64,000 nucleotides of DNA from Actinoplanes couchii (lineage in GTDB: Bacteria; Actinomycetota; Actinomycetes; Mycobacteriales; Micromonosporaceae), in assembly GCF_016862075.1 (NCBI RefSeq), contig NZ_BOMG01000055.1:1-64000 (forward strand). Direction: 5' to 3'. The translations under genes and the position numbers were made by a program. Below the pieces are notes generated by a model. The model searched no databases and was not told the DNA's origin. It saw only the letters and a list, made by a program, of their open reading frames with translations. This document shows, one piece after another, positions 1-9,020 of this stretch (within the stretch, counting starts at the first letter, position 1; each line of letters starts with the position of its first letter).

Positions 1-512
1 CACAGCAACAGCAGGGAATCGCCGGCACCGAGCCGGACCAGGAGCGCCCGGAGAAGAGGCCCGCCGGCCAGGTCGAAAGGTTTGCCGATCTCCTTCTCGA
101 TCGCGTCGCGGCCCATACTCTCGCGCAGTTCCGCGCCGGCGACACCGGTCAGATCGACCACCGGAACCGAAACCGTCCAAGGGTCGTCCACAAGCTGTTC
201 CGGATCGCCCTCGGCGTCGACAACCAATCGGGTACGCAGCACCTCGTGCCGTTCGACGAGAGCCGTCAGCGCCCGCTCCAGAGCCGGCAGGTCAAGTGGA
301 CCTGTGACACGCAGCGGGAACGGCAGGATGTACTCGGCACTGTCCGGAGCGAACTGGTTCAGGAACCACAAGCGCTGCTGCGCGAACGACAACGGCGCGG
401 GCTCCCCCGCTTCCCGGCGCCGCATGGGCGACTCCGGCACCGACGAACCAGCACGCTGACGCATCCGCGCGAGAAGCCGCGCCGAGGAGGTCCGGTCGTC
501 AGAGGTGTTCAT
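1..512 (-). CDS. Nonribosomal peptide synthetase, N-terminal condensation domain (partial)
   Basis: Partial: the gene runs off the left edge, so only residues 1-170 are visible. The ATG at 512 has GGGAG about 8 nt upstream. After a 40-residue polar leader the protein shows condensation-domain core motif C1 (LSFAQQRLWF, residues 41-50), then ERHEVLRTRL (87-96) and PFDLAGGPLLRALLVRLG (145-162). This order matches the N-terminal half of LCL-type condensation domains, which form the peptide bond between two carrier-bound residues. The catalytic HHxxxDG lies beyond the edge. Starting directly with a C domain suggests either an internal module of a multi-protein NRPS line or a lipo-initiation (starter C) domain; the visible part cannot decide. 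It is preceded by an unusually long repeat-bearing upstream region. Confidence 0.9.
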   Translation of the reverse strand, partial: MNTSDDRTSSARLLARMRQRAGSSVPESPMRRREAGEPAPLSFAQQRLWFLNQFAPDSAEYILPFPLRVTGPLDLPALERALTALVERHEVLRTRLVVDAEGDPEQLVDDPWTVSVPVVDLTGVAGAELRESMGRDAIEKEIGKPFDLAGGPLLRALLVRLGAGDSLLLL

Positions 513-946
513 CAGATTGCTCCCATGCGACGCAGTGAAAAGCGGCCGAAACGGTTCCCGGCAAGTCCCGAGCTGAGACGCTATTTCGCTGTCGCACGAC
601 CGGCGACGGGCCGGCACCGGGGAGCGGAAGAGACTCGATCAGCGGTATGGAATCGCCGGCACGATTCTCTAAAGTGCCGACTCTGCGGCCATCTCGCCGA
701 CTCGGCATCTCGCCGACTCGGCATCTCGCCGACTCGGCGTCTCGCCGGCGAGACATTCCGATGCTTTGCCGGGGGCGAACAGCCGGTTCAGCGCCGGCTC
801 GCTGATGCCCGCCCGTTGACTTTCACCGCCACGATGACATCACCCGGACGGACGCTGGGTCACGTCCACCGAAGTGGTGTATGACCCCGGTCACTCGTAG
901 ATGTCCACGCGGCCGACTCCACCTCGACCTGCTGGTACGCCTCGAA
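513..946. other. Non-coding gap upstream of the NRPS gene
   Basis: 434 bp separate the stop of the acyl-CoA dehydrogenase gene from the NRPS start, both on the minus strand. No convincing coding frame is present: short frames here have biased, repeat-driven composition. The gap holds the 16-bp tandem repeat at 691-754 and a small perfect inverted repeat TGACC-CC-GGTCA at 882-893 just after the dehydrogenase stop. I see no T-tailed terminator and no strong promoter hexamers, but NRPS expression signals should lie here. Confidence 0.6.
691..754. repeat. Four-unit 16-bp tandem repeat with palindromic end unit
   Basis: Three identical copies of ATCTCGCCGACTCGGC (691-706, 707-722, 723-738) are followed by a diverged fourth unit, GTCTCGCCGGCGAGAC (739-754), which is a perfect 16-bp palindrome. 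Each normal unit also contains the odd-centred inverted repeat GCCGA-C-TCGGC. The array sits about 180-240 bp upstream of the NRPS start. It could be a clustered operator or simple slippage; the sequence alone does not say which. Confidence 0.85.
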
Positions 947-2101
947 TCAGCCCTTGAGGAGCTGCCGCGCCATCACGATGCGCTGGACCTGGTTCGTACC
1001 CTCGTAGATCTGGGTGATCTTGGCGTCTCGCATCATGCGCTCGACCGGGTAGTCGCGGGTGTAGCCGTAACCGCCGAGGATCTGGACCGCGTCGGTGGTG
1101 ATCTCCATGGCCGCGTCCGAGGCGAAGCACTTGGCCGCCGCCCCGAAGTAGGTCAGGTCGGCGTCGCCGCGCTCGCTCTTGCCGGCTGCCGCATATGTGA
1201 GCTGACGGGCCGCCTCCAGCTTCATGCCCATGTCGGCGAGCATGAACTGCAGGCCCTGGAAGTCGGCGATCGGCTTGCCGAACTGCTTGCGCTCCTTGGC
1301 GTACGACAAAGCGAAGTCGAGCGCGCCCTGCGCGATGCCGAGAGCCTGCGCGGCGATGGTGACCCGGGTGTGGTCGAGGGTCTGCATGGCGGTGGCGAAG
1401 CCGGTGCCCTCGGCGCCGATGATCCGGTCGGCGGGGATCCGCACGTTGTCGAAGTAGACCTCGCGGGTCGGGGAGCCCTTGATGCCGAGTTTCTTCTCCG
1501 GCGCGCCGAAGCTGACCCCGGCGTCGCTCTTCTCCACCACGAACGCGGAGATGCCGCGGGAGCGGGCGGCCGGGTCGGTGACCGCGAAGACCGTGTAGTA
1601 CTCGGACTCACCGGCGTTGGTGATCCAGCGCTTGACCCCGTTGAGCACCCAGTGGTCGCCGTCACGGACCGCGCGGGTGGTCATCGACGCGGCGTCGGAA
1701 CCGGCCTCCGGCTCGGACAGGCAGTAGGAGAACATGCCCTCGCCGGCGGCGACCTTGGGCAGGTAGCGCTGTTTGAGGTCTTCGGAGGCGGCCAGGATCA
1801 GCGGCATGGTGCCGAGCTTGTTGACCGCCGGGATCAGCGAGGACGAGGCGCAGGCGCGGGCCACCTCCTCGATCACGATCGCGGTGGCGAGGGCGTCGGC
1901 GCCGGCTCCGCCGTATTCGACCGGGATGTGCGGGGCGTGGAAGTCGGACGCGCGCAGGGCGTCGTACGACGCCTTGGGGAATGTTCCGGTCTCGTCGGCC
2001 TCGGCGGCGTGCGGGGCGACCCGCGCGTCGCAGATCTCGCGCACCGCGGCGCGGATCGTCTCGTGGTCCTCCGGCAGACGGTAGACGTCGAAGTCAGCCA
2101 T
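947..2101 (-). CDS. Acyl-CoA dehydrogenase
   Basis: 384 residues, the usual length for a soluble FAD-dependent acyl-CoA dehydrogenase. These enzymes oxidise acyl-CoA thioesters to 2-enoyl-CoA and pass electrons to ETF in fatty-acid or branched-chain amino-acid catabolism. Visible signatures: YCLSEPEAGSD in the FAD-binding middle domain (around 125-135), ERKQFGKPI in the C-terminal domain, and the catalytic Glu in IYEGTNQ near residue 367. The QILGGYGYTRDYPVERMMRD stretch is typical of short-chain and branched-chain members. The start ATG at 2101 follows AAGGTTAAGGAA. Substrate cannot be assigned from sequence. It stands alone, divergent from the large membrane protein gene. Confidence 0.93.
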   Translation of the reverse strand: MADFDVYRLPEDHETIRAAVREICDARVAPHAAEADETGTFPKASYDALRASDFHAPHIPVEYGGAGADALATAIVIEEVARACASSSLIPAVNKLGTMPLILAASEDLKQRYLPKVAAGEGMFSYCLSEPEAGSDAASMTTRAVRDGDHWVLNGVKRWITNAGESEYYTVFAVTDPAARSRGISAFVVEKSDAGVSFGAPEKKLGIKGSPTREVYFDNVRIPADRIIGAEGTGFATAMQTLDHTRVTIAAQALGIAQGALDFALSYAKERKQFGKPIADFQGLQFMLADMGMKLEAARQLTYAAAGKSERGDADLTYFGAAAKCFASDAAMEITTDAVQILGGYGYTRDYPVERMMRDAKITQIYEGTNQVQRIVMARQLLKG

Positions 2102-2326
2102 TTCCTTAACCTTCCCTAAGGCGATCCCGAGGCTATGTTACCGGCGCGTAGCGTGGCGCGGGCAACAGCGTCCGATGTGCCGAATATCGCGGCTCCCACC
2201 TGGGCATCCTGGGAAACTGCCGGGTTCGGGTCCGTTTCCACAGATCTCCACCCGGTTGAGACTGTTCTAATGAGGTGTCATAGCGGCATGCTCTAACTAC
2301 TGAGAGCGGCTGGTCTAGGAGGTTCT

Positions 2327-5300
2327 GTGGCGAAGGCTGACGAGCCCGATCACCTTGACGATCAACTGGCTCGCATAGACGCCTCCATAGCGGACCTCAA
2401 GATCCGCGACATGGCGGCGGCCGCGGAGCGGACCACCATCGCCAGCAAACTGCAGGCTGCCATGTTCCAGCGCGACATACTCGCGCACTCGCACGCCCAG
2501 AAACAGCAGAAGGGCGCGAAGGCCAGGCGGACCACCCGCCGCCGCCCGCCCGAGGACTTTCCGCCGCCCCCGCCGCCGGGCACCCCGCACGCCGCGGAGG
2601 CCCCTCCGGTCGAGGAGCAGCCCACCGCGGAGGAGCGACGCCGCGAAAACCGGGAAAGCCGCGAAAACCGGGAGCACCGGGAAACCCGGGAACGACAGCC
2701 GGCCCCCGACTGGGCCGAACCGGGCACCGACCACACCGGCCCGCCCGGGGTCGCCACCGACGGCGCGGCCCTGCTGGTCGACGACCCGCCGCCGACCGAG
2801 CGCCCGGCACCGCCCCGGCCGCCCCGCCGGCCCCCGCTGGCCACCATGGAGCACCCGCCCGAGGCCTCCACCCAGTCGGTGCAGAACATCCTGCTCGTCC
2901 TGGGCGCGCTGCTGCTCGGCGTGGCGGCCGTGGTGTTCGCCGGGGTCGCGGTCTCCAACCCGTTCGCGCGCACGCTGATCCTGGCCCTGGTCACCGGCAT
3001 CGCCCTGGCGGTGGCGCCGGGGGTGGCCCGGCAGGGGCTGTCCTCGACCGGCGAGACGGTCGCGGCGATCGGTCTGGCCATGCTCCCGATGACGCTGTAC
3101 GCGCTGCACGACAGCCCGCTCGTCGGCGGTGACGTGCCGCTCTCGCTCTACCTGGGTGTCACGTTCGCGATCACCGCGGTGGCCGCGTTCGCCTACGCCG
3201 GCGCCACCCGGCTGGCCGCACCCCGGTACGCGACGGTCATCGCCACCCAGCCGGTCGCGCCGTTGCTGGCGTACCCGCTGATCCAGAGCCCGGCCGGCTG
3301 GGGCGTGGCGCTGACCGCCGTGGCCCTGCTGGACCTGCTGCTGCTGACCACGGTGATCCGGACCGGCCGCCTGGTGCCGAAGTGGCCGCTGGGCCGCCCG
3401 GCAACCGGCGACGAGGACGACCTGACCCGGCCGGAGTCCCAGCCGGAGGAGCCCGACTTCGTCGTCTCCGGCGGGCGACGGTCCCGCTGGTCGCTGTTCC
3501 CCGGCCCGCAGGCCCGGGCCGCCGCCCCGCCGTCGGCCGGCTGGCTGCGCGAGCTGACGTTCGCGCTGCTCTGCCTCGCCTGCGCGGGCGCCCTGCTCTA
3601 CTCGTCGGTGGCGCTGCTGCAGGCGCAGGTGGTGGCGGACGCGCTGCGGTCCGGCCTGATCCTGGTGGCCGCCGCGGCGACCGGGGTGGCCGCGGCCCGC
3701 CTGCTGCGGGTTCCGTTCGCGATGAACGTGGCCGGCGCCGTGCTGACCCTCGCGGTGATCGGGGCGACGGCCCGGATCGCCGGGGTGATCGCCCCGCACT
3801 GGAGCGTGGTGGCCGCCGCCGCGACCGTCGCGATCGCCGGCGCCGTGGTGGCCCGGATCCCCGAGGAGACCCGCCGCGGCCCGCAGCTGGCGTCGACGGG
3901 TGTGCTGGTCCTGATCGGCCTGGTCGTCGGGGTGGACGCGCTGCGGGCGGCGATCGCCCCGGTCGCCGCGGCGCGGCCGGTCTGGGACGCGGACAGCGCG
4001 GCGTACGCCCAGCGCCTGGCCGAGGCGGTCGGGCCGAGCGGCTGGCTGCTGGCCTTCAGCGCCCTGCTGATGACGATCGGCGCCGCGCTGGCGCTGCCGG
4101 CCACGATCCGCCACGAGGGCGCCGTCGTCGGTATCGCGGTGACCGCCCTGGCGGTACCGGCCTCGCTGGGCCTGCCCTGGTCGGAGGCGCCGTGGCCGCT
4201 GGTGCTGGCGGCGATCGGCCTGGGCGCGGCCGGCCTGTGGGCGGACACCCGCCGGATCGCGATCACCCATGTGGCAGCGGCCGGGGTGGTCGGCGTCTTC
4301 GGGGCCGCCGCGGCGCTGAGCGCGTCCTGGTTGACCGCGGCGGTGCTGACCGCGCTGGCCGGCGCCGGGATGATGGTCACCATCGCGGCCCGGCAGATCC
4401 CGGTGCGGATCTTCGCCTGGGTGGTCGGTGACTGGGCGTCGGGCGCCGCCGCCCTCGCCGTCCCGGGCGCCGCGGTGACCGCGGCGCTGGCCGTCTCCGA
4501 CCCGGGTGGCGGCCCGCCGCCGAACGCCGGTTCCACCGTTCCGGCCCTGGCCGCCGGGTTCCTCGCGGTCGCCGCGACGCTCAGCTACGCGGCCGTCTTC
4601 CAGGTCGCCCGCCGCGAGATCAGCCTGCCGCTGACCGCCGGGACCGGACTGGGCGCGGTCGCGATGGCCCTGGCCGCGCTCTTCGCACCCGGCGCCGAGG
4701 CTCCCGACGTCTGGGTGGGCGCGCTGCTGCTGACCGCCGCCGGCCTGCTGTTCTTCGCCAAATCCATTGACAGCCGCGGCCGTACGGACCGGGTGCTGGA
4801 CGGTCCGGACATCGCCGCCGCGGCGGCCACCGTGGCGATCTGCGGCGCCCTGGCCCGGGTCGCCGCGCTCGCCTTCCCGGCCGCGCCGCTGGCCGTGGCC
4901 GCGGTGATGGTGCTGCTGGTCGGCATGGGTGTGATGGTGCTGCCGGACGACTGGCGGCCCGGCCCGGCCCGCGGTCTGGGCATCGCCGCTCTGCTGGTCG
5001 GCGCGATCGCCGGCTATCTGGCGCTGGCCGGTGGGCTGAAGGTGCTGGCGCTGCCCGGCCCGCTGTGGGCGGCCGACGTGAGCGCCTATCCGGCGACCGC
5101 CCCGCCCGGCGCGTGGCAGGCCCCGTTCGCCCTGGTCGCGATCGCGATCACGGCGGCGGTCGCGATGCCGCGCCCCTGGGCGCCGTACGCGTCCGGGCTG
5201 GCCGCGGCGCTGGCCACCATCTCCGTGCCGTACGCCTTCGGCCTCCCGTGGTGGTCCCCGCTGGTCGTCGGCACCGCCGTCGCGGTGGGTTACGCCCTGG

Positions 5301-7336
5301 GCGCCGTGGCGACGAACGACCCGCACTCGGCCCGGGCCCGGGCCGGGGTCGCCACCCTGGTGCTGCTGCACGCCACCTCGGCCGCGCTGGCCCTGCCCTG
5401 GTCGACGGCGCTGGCCCTGCTGATCGTGGTGCTTCTCGGCCTGCTGGTGGCGGCGATGGCCCGGATCCCGGGCAGGACCGCGATCGTCGACGAGGAGACC
5501 GGCCCGGTCCTGCCCCGGCACCGGGCGCAGATCGGCGGCGCGGCCACCGCCGCGGTGCTGCTCGCCCTGCCGGGGTTCCTGGCCGCGGTCGCCGCCGATC
5601 AGGGGCACGACATCCAGGTGGTGCTGACCGCGGCGCTGGCCGGTTCGACGCTGGGGCTGGCGCTGCTGGCCGCGCTGGGCCGCTACCTGCCGCAATATCT
5701 GCCGTGGGCCACGATCGGGGTGGTCCTGGGCGCCACCGTGACCGCGCTGGCCTGTCTGCCGACCGACTACCCGACGGCGCTGTACGCGGCCGCCGCCGCC
5801 CTGGTCGGGGTGCTCGCCGAGATGCTGCGCGCGGCGGTGCCGCCCCCGCCGACCCAGGCCCGGGTCGCGCCGTTCGACGACAGCCCGGCCGCCAGCCGCT
5901 ACATGCGGATCCGGCACTCCGGGTGGGGTGAGCGCTGGCTCACCGACCCGGCCGCCGGCGCCGTGATGCTGGCCCTGCTGCCCACCCTGCTGGCGCTGTT
6001 CTCGCTGGCCCCGGCGTTGCGGGCGGCGCTGATCGACCCGCTGGACCAGCTGTCGGCGATCTGGGCCGGCCCGGTCCCGGCGCTGACCGATCCGGCCGTC
6101 GGCACCGTGGACGGCACCAGCGCCCTCGCCGCGATCCTGCTCACCGGGGCGGCGGCGCTGGCCGCTGTCGGTTTCGGGGGCCGGGCCGCGGAGGCGGTGC
6201 CGGTGATCCTGCCGGGCGTCGCGCTCACCCTGCTGATCACGCCGATCGCGCTGAACGCCGGATATCCGGCGGCCACCGGTGCGGCGCTGGTGGTCTTCAC
6301 CATCTCGATGCTGGGGCTGGCGCTGACCCCGCCGCCGGTCGCGGTCCGGGCGCCGATCCTGCGGCTGACCCGCAGCGCCGTCTTCGTGATCGGCCTGCTC
6401 GCCGGTGGCGCGGGCCTGGCCGGGAGCCTGGCGCAGGAGCCGATGACCCTGTTCACGGTGGGCAGCGCGGTCGGTGTCGGGCTGGTCGCGGCGCTCAACG
6501 GCCGGTCGCAGATGGCCCGGCTGCTGGGCTGGCTGTTCGCGGCGCTGATGGGGCAGATGTTCGTGCTCGCGGTGTCGCTGTCGGCCGGGCTGGAACGGCA
6601 CTGGGCCGCGTTCGGGGTGCTGGCCGTGGGTGCGGTGCTGCTGTCGCTGGAGGCGGCGCTGCCGCGGCTCGGGCTGACCCAGTACCGGGCCGAGGCGGTC
6701 ACCGTCGAGTGGTGCGGTTACGCGTCGGCGGCCATCGCCGGGGTGCTGGCGTTCGGTTCCCTCGCGCACCTGGCGGCGCTGCTCGCGGCGTGGGGTGCGG
6801 TGCTGGGCCTGACGGCGTCCCGGCCGGACCGCAGCGAGAGTCAGCGGCGCACGCTGTTCTGGACCGCGGTCGGGTTCGAGATCGTCGGCTGGTGGCTGTT
6901 CATCTCACTGGCCGAGGTGGGGCTGCCGGAGGCGTACACGCTGCCGTTCGCCGCCCTGGCCCTGGCGGTCGGCGTGGTGGAAGCGCATCACCGGCCGGAC
7001 CTGAGCAGTTGGGCGGCGTACGGTCCGGCGCTGCTGGCCGCGTTCGTACCGACGATCGGGATCGTGCTGACCGGCAACGGCGGCGATCTGCGGGCGGTCC
7101 TGCTCCTGCTGGGTGCGGTGGTCACGCTGCTGATCGGCTCGCGGACCCGGCAGCAGGCGCCGGTGGTGGTCGGCACGATCGCCACGGTGTTCGCGGCGCT
7201 GGCGTTCGCGACCACCGTCGGCGGCCCGTGGCTGATGCTGATCCCGGTCGGTGTGGTCCTGCTTTTCCTGGGCGCGTCGAGCGAGAACCGCCGCCGCACC
7301 CAGGAGTTCCGTGAGGTCCTGTCGAAGATGAGGTGA
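2327..7336 (+). CDS. Giant polytopic membrane protein of unknown function
   Basis: 1669 residues. I do not recognise a functional family. Residues 8-60 look like a polar helix or coiled coil; about 60-175 are a charged, proline-rich linker with (N/S/H)RE-type repeats; the rest is a long series of hydrophobic Ala/Leu/Val/Gly segments separated by short polar loops, implying several dozen membrane spans. No catalytic motif stands out. The GTG start at 2327 has a perfect AGGAGG at 2317-2322 with a short 4-nt spacer. The gene is monocistronic and convergent with purE, 3 bp from its stop. A very large open frame on the opposite strand is a GC-bias shadow. Transport of a lipid or glycan, or a scaffold role, would be guesses. 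Confidence 0.85.
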   Translation: MAKADEPDHLDDQLARIDASIADLKIRDMAAAAERTTIASKLQAAMFQRDILAHSHAQKQQKGAKARRTTRRRPPEDFPPPPPPGTPHAAEAPPVEEQPTAEERRRENRESRENREHRETRERQPAPDWAEPGTDHTGPPGVATDGAALLVDDPPPTERPAPPRPPRRPPLATMEHPPEASTQSVQNILLVLGALLLGVAAVVFAGVAVSNPFARTLILALVTGIALAVAPGVARQGLSSTGETVAAIGLAMLPMTLYALHDSPLVGGDVPLSLYLGVTFAITAVAAFAYAGATRLAAPRYATVIATQPVAPLLAYPLIQSPAGWGVALTAVALLDLLLLTTVIRTGRLVPKWPLGRPATGDEDDLTRPESQPEEPDFVVSGGRRSRWSLFPGPQARAAAPPSAGWLRELTFALLCLACAGALLYSSVALLQAQVVADALRSGLILVAAAATGVAAARLLRVPFAMNVAGAVLTLAVIGATARIAGVIAPHWSVVAAAATVAIAGAVVARIPEETRRGPQLASTGVLVLIGLVVGVDALRAAIAPVAAARPVWDADSAAYAQRLAEAVGPSGWLLAFSALLMTIGAALALPATIRHEGAVVGIAVTALAVPASLGLPWSEAPWPLVLAAIGLGAAGLWADTRRIAITHVAAAGVVGVFGAAAALSASWLTAAVLTALAGAGMMVTIAARQIPVRIFAWVVGDWASGAAALAVPGAAVTAALAVSDPGGGPPPNAGSTVPALAAGFLAVAATLSYAAVFQVARREISLPLTAGTGLGAVAMALAALFAPGAEAPDVWVGALLLTAAGLLFFAKSIDSRGRTDRVLDGPDIAAAAATVAICGALARVAALAFPAAPLAVAAVMVLLVGMGVMVLPDDWRPGPARGLGIAALLVGAIAGYLALAGGLKVLALPGPLWAADVSAYPATAPPGAWQAPFALVAIAITAAVAMPRPWAPYASGLAAALATISVPYAFGLPWWSPLVVGTAVAVGYALGAVATNDPHSARARAGVATLVLLHATSAALALPWSTALALLIVVLLGLLVAAMARIPGRTAIVDEETGPVLPRHRAQIGGAATAAVLLALPGFLAAVAADQGHDIQVVLTAALAGSTLGLALLAALGRYLPQYLPWATIGVVLGATVTALACLPTDYPTALYAAAAALVGVLAEMLRAAVPPPPTQARVAPFDDSPAASRYMRIRHSGWGERWLTDPAAGAVMLALLPTLLALFSLAPALRAALIDPLDQLSAIWAGPVPALTDPAVGTVDGTSALAAILLTGAAALAAVGFGGRAAEAVPVILPGVALTLLITPIALNAGYPAATGAALVVFTISMLGLALTPPPVAVRAPILRLTRSAVFVIGLLAGGAGLAGSLAQEPMTLFTVGSAVGVGLVAALNGRSQMARLLGWLFAALMGQMFVLAVSLSAGLERHWAAFGVLAVGAVLLSLEAALPRLGLTQYRAEAVTVEWCGYASAAIAGVLAFGSLAHLAALLAAWGAVLGLTASRPDRSESQRRTLFWTAVGFEIVGWWLFISLAEVGLPEAYTLPFAALALAVGVVEAHHRPDLSSWAAYGPALLAAFVPTIGIVLTGNGGDLRAVLLLLGAVVTLLIGSRTRQQAPVVVGTIATVFAALAFATTVGGPWLMLIPVGVVLLFLGASSENRRRTQEFREVLSKMR

Positions 7337-7339
7337 CGG

Positions 7340-7837
7340 TCAGCCCATCAGTTTCCGGCGCAGGGCGGCGTCCTTCTCCTCGACCATCTGCTCGAGGCTC
7401 TTCTGGAACGCCGCCATCCGGTCGCGCAGCGCGGCGTCCGAGGCGCCGAGGATCCGGACCGCGAGCAGGCCCGCGTTACGCGCCCCGCCGATCGACACGG
7501 TCGCCACCGGCACCCCGGCCGGCATCTGCACGATCGACAGCAGCGAGTCCATCCCGTCCAGGTGCTTGAGCGGCACCGGGACGCCGATCACCGGCAGCGG
7601 GGTCAGCGCGGCGACCATGCCCGGCAGGTGCGCGGCGCCGCCCGCCCCGGCGACGATCGCCTGGATGCCCCGGCCGGCCGCCGACGCGGCGTAGTCGACC
7701 ATCTTCTTCACCGTGCGGTGGGCGGAAACCACCCCGACCTCGAACGGCACCTCGAACTCGGCGAGCGCGACCGCCGCCGCCTCCATGGTGGGCCAGTCCG
7801 AGTCGCTGCCCATGATGATGCCGACGCGCGGGGACAT
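7340..7837 (-). CDS. purE: N5-carboxyaminoimidazole ribonucleotide mutase PurE
   Basis: 165 residues, class I PurE, which moves the carboxyl group from N5-CAIR to give 4-carboxy-5-aminoimidazole ribonucleotide in purine biosynthesis. The family signatures are all present: GSDSDWPTM (residues 10-18), the catalytic SAHRT loop, and [11 protein letters not shown]. The ATG at 7837 directly abuts the TAG stop of purK (7840-7838) with no overlap, so translation is probably coupled. The PurK-PurE pair implies the ATP-dependent two-step bacterial route. Confidence 0.97.
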   Translation of the reverse strand: MSPRVGIIMGSDSDWPTMEAAAVALAEFEVPFEVGVVSAHRTVKKMVDYAASAAGRGIQAIVAGAGGAAHLPGMVAALTPLPVIGVPVPLKHLDGMDSLLSIVQMPAGVPVATVSIGGARNAGLLAVRILGASDAALRDRMAAFQKSLEQMVEEKDAALRRKLMG

Positions 7838-8980
7838 CTAAACGCCTTCCTGAAGCCACTTCGCGGCGCGGGCGGCTCGTGCCCGCACCTTTTCCAGATC
7901 GTCGCCGAGCACGGTCACGTGACCGATCTTGCGGCCCGGCCGGACCTGCTTGCCGTAGAGGTGGACGCGGGCGTCCGGCACCTCGGCGAACAGGTGGTGC
8001 AGCCGCTCGTCGACGCTGATGCCGCCGGGCTCGCCACCGAGCACGTTCGCCATCACCACGACCGGGGCGGCCAGCGCGGTCGACCCCATCGGGTAGTCCA
8101 GCACGGCCCGCAGGTGCTGCTCGAACTGCGAGGTCCGGGCGCCCTCGATGGTCCAGTGGCCGGAGTTGTGCGGGCGCATGGCCAGCTCGTTCACCACGAT
8201 GCCGGTGTCGGTCTCGAACAGCTCGACCGCCAGCAGACCGACCACGCCCAGCTCGTTGGCCAGGTCGATGGCGAGCTGCTGCGCCGCCAGGGCCAGCTCG
8301 TCGGACAGGCCCGGGGCGGGCGCGATCACCTCGACGCAGATGCCGTCGCGCTGCACGGTCTCCACCACCGGGTAGGCCGCGACCTGCCCGAACGGGGACC
8401 GGGCCACCAGGGCCGCCAGCTCCCGCCGGAGCGGCACCTTCTCCTCGACGATCAGTGGGACACCCGTCGACACCAGGTCGGCAGCGGCCTCGGGCGAGCC
8501 GACCATCCAGACGCCGCGTCCGTCGTACCCACCGCGGGTCGCCTTGGCCACCACCGGCCAGGAACCGGCCGCGAAATCCTCTATGTCGGTTTTTGAGCCC
8601 ACTCGGGCCCAGCGCGGAATCGGAGCGTCGAGAAAAGCCAGGCGCTCCCGCATCAGGCCCTTGTCCTGGGCGAAGACCAGCGCCTTCGACCCCGGGAAGA
8701 TCTTCACACCCTCGGCCTCGAGCGCCTCGATGTGCTCGGTCGGCACATGCTCGTGGTCGAAGGTGACGGCGTCGCACCCTTTCGCGAACTCACGCAGAGC
8801 CGCGAGATCGGTGTGCGTGCCGATCGGAACGTCCGCCGCGACCAGCGCGGCGCTGTCATCGGGCTTCTCACTGAGCACACGCAGTGACTGGCCGAGGGAA
8901 ATGGCGGCCTGGTGGGTCATCCGGGCCAGCTGGCCGCCCCCCACCATGCCGACTACGGGCAGACCGGTTCGGGTATCCAT
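7838..8980 (-). CDS. purK: 5-(carboxyamino)imidazole ribonucleotide synthase PurK
   Basis: 380-residue ATP-grasp enzyme that carboxylates AIR with ATP and bicarbonate to N5-CAIR, feeding PurE. Signatures: N-terminal GMVGGGQLARM nucleotide-fold motif, TFDHEHVPTEHIEALE, the ATP-grasp glycine-rich loop in TRGGYDGRGVW, and VNELAMRPHNSGHWTIE in the metal/ATP site. First gene of a purK-purE operon. No Shine-Dalgarno is obvious before the ATG; a TAGGCT hexamer lies 9 nt upstream (8995-8990), suggesting a very short leader. Confidence 0.97.
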   Translation of the reverse strand: MDTRTGLPVVGMVGGGQLARMTHQAAISLGQSLRVLSEKPDDSAALVAADVPIGTHTDLAALREFAKGCDAVTFDHEHVPTEHIEALEAEGVKIFPGSKALVFAQDKGLMRERLAFLDAPIPRWARVGSKTDIEDFAAGSWPVVAKATRGGYDGRGVWMVGSPEAAADLVSTGVPLIVEEKVPLRRELAALVARSPFGQVAAYPVVETVQRDGICVEVIAPAPGLSDELALAAQQLAIDLANELGVVGLLAVELFETDTGIVVNELAMRPHNSGHWTIEGARTSQFEQHLRAVLDYPMGSTALAAPVVVMANVLGGEPGGISVDERLHHLFAEVPDARVHLYGKQVRPGRKIGHVTVLGDDLEKVRARAARAAKWLQEGV

Positions 8981-9020
8981 CGCCCGGTCAGCCTAGCGAT
9001 CGCGCAGTTCAACCCCCAAA

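Noticed and set aside
691-754. CRISPR array
   Set aside because: Units are only 16 bp and directly adjacent, with no spacers and no cas genes.
499-756. 85-residue minus-strand frame across the 16-bp repeats
   Set aside because: Sequence is Arg-rich repeat translation, it overlaps the NRPS start and has no ribosome binding site.
2315-6769. Very long open frame (1484 residues) antisense to the giant membrane protein
   Set aside because: Its composition is dominated by Arg, Gln, Gly and His from the complement of GC-rich Ala/Leu codons, with no domain pattern; the sense gene has a perfect ribosome binding site and membrane-protein structure.
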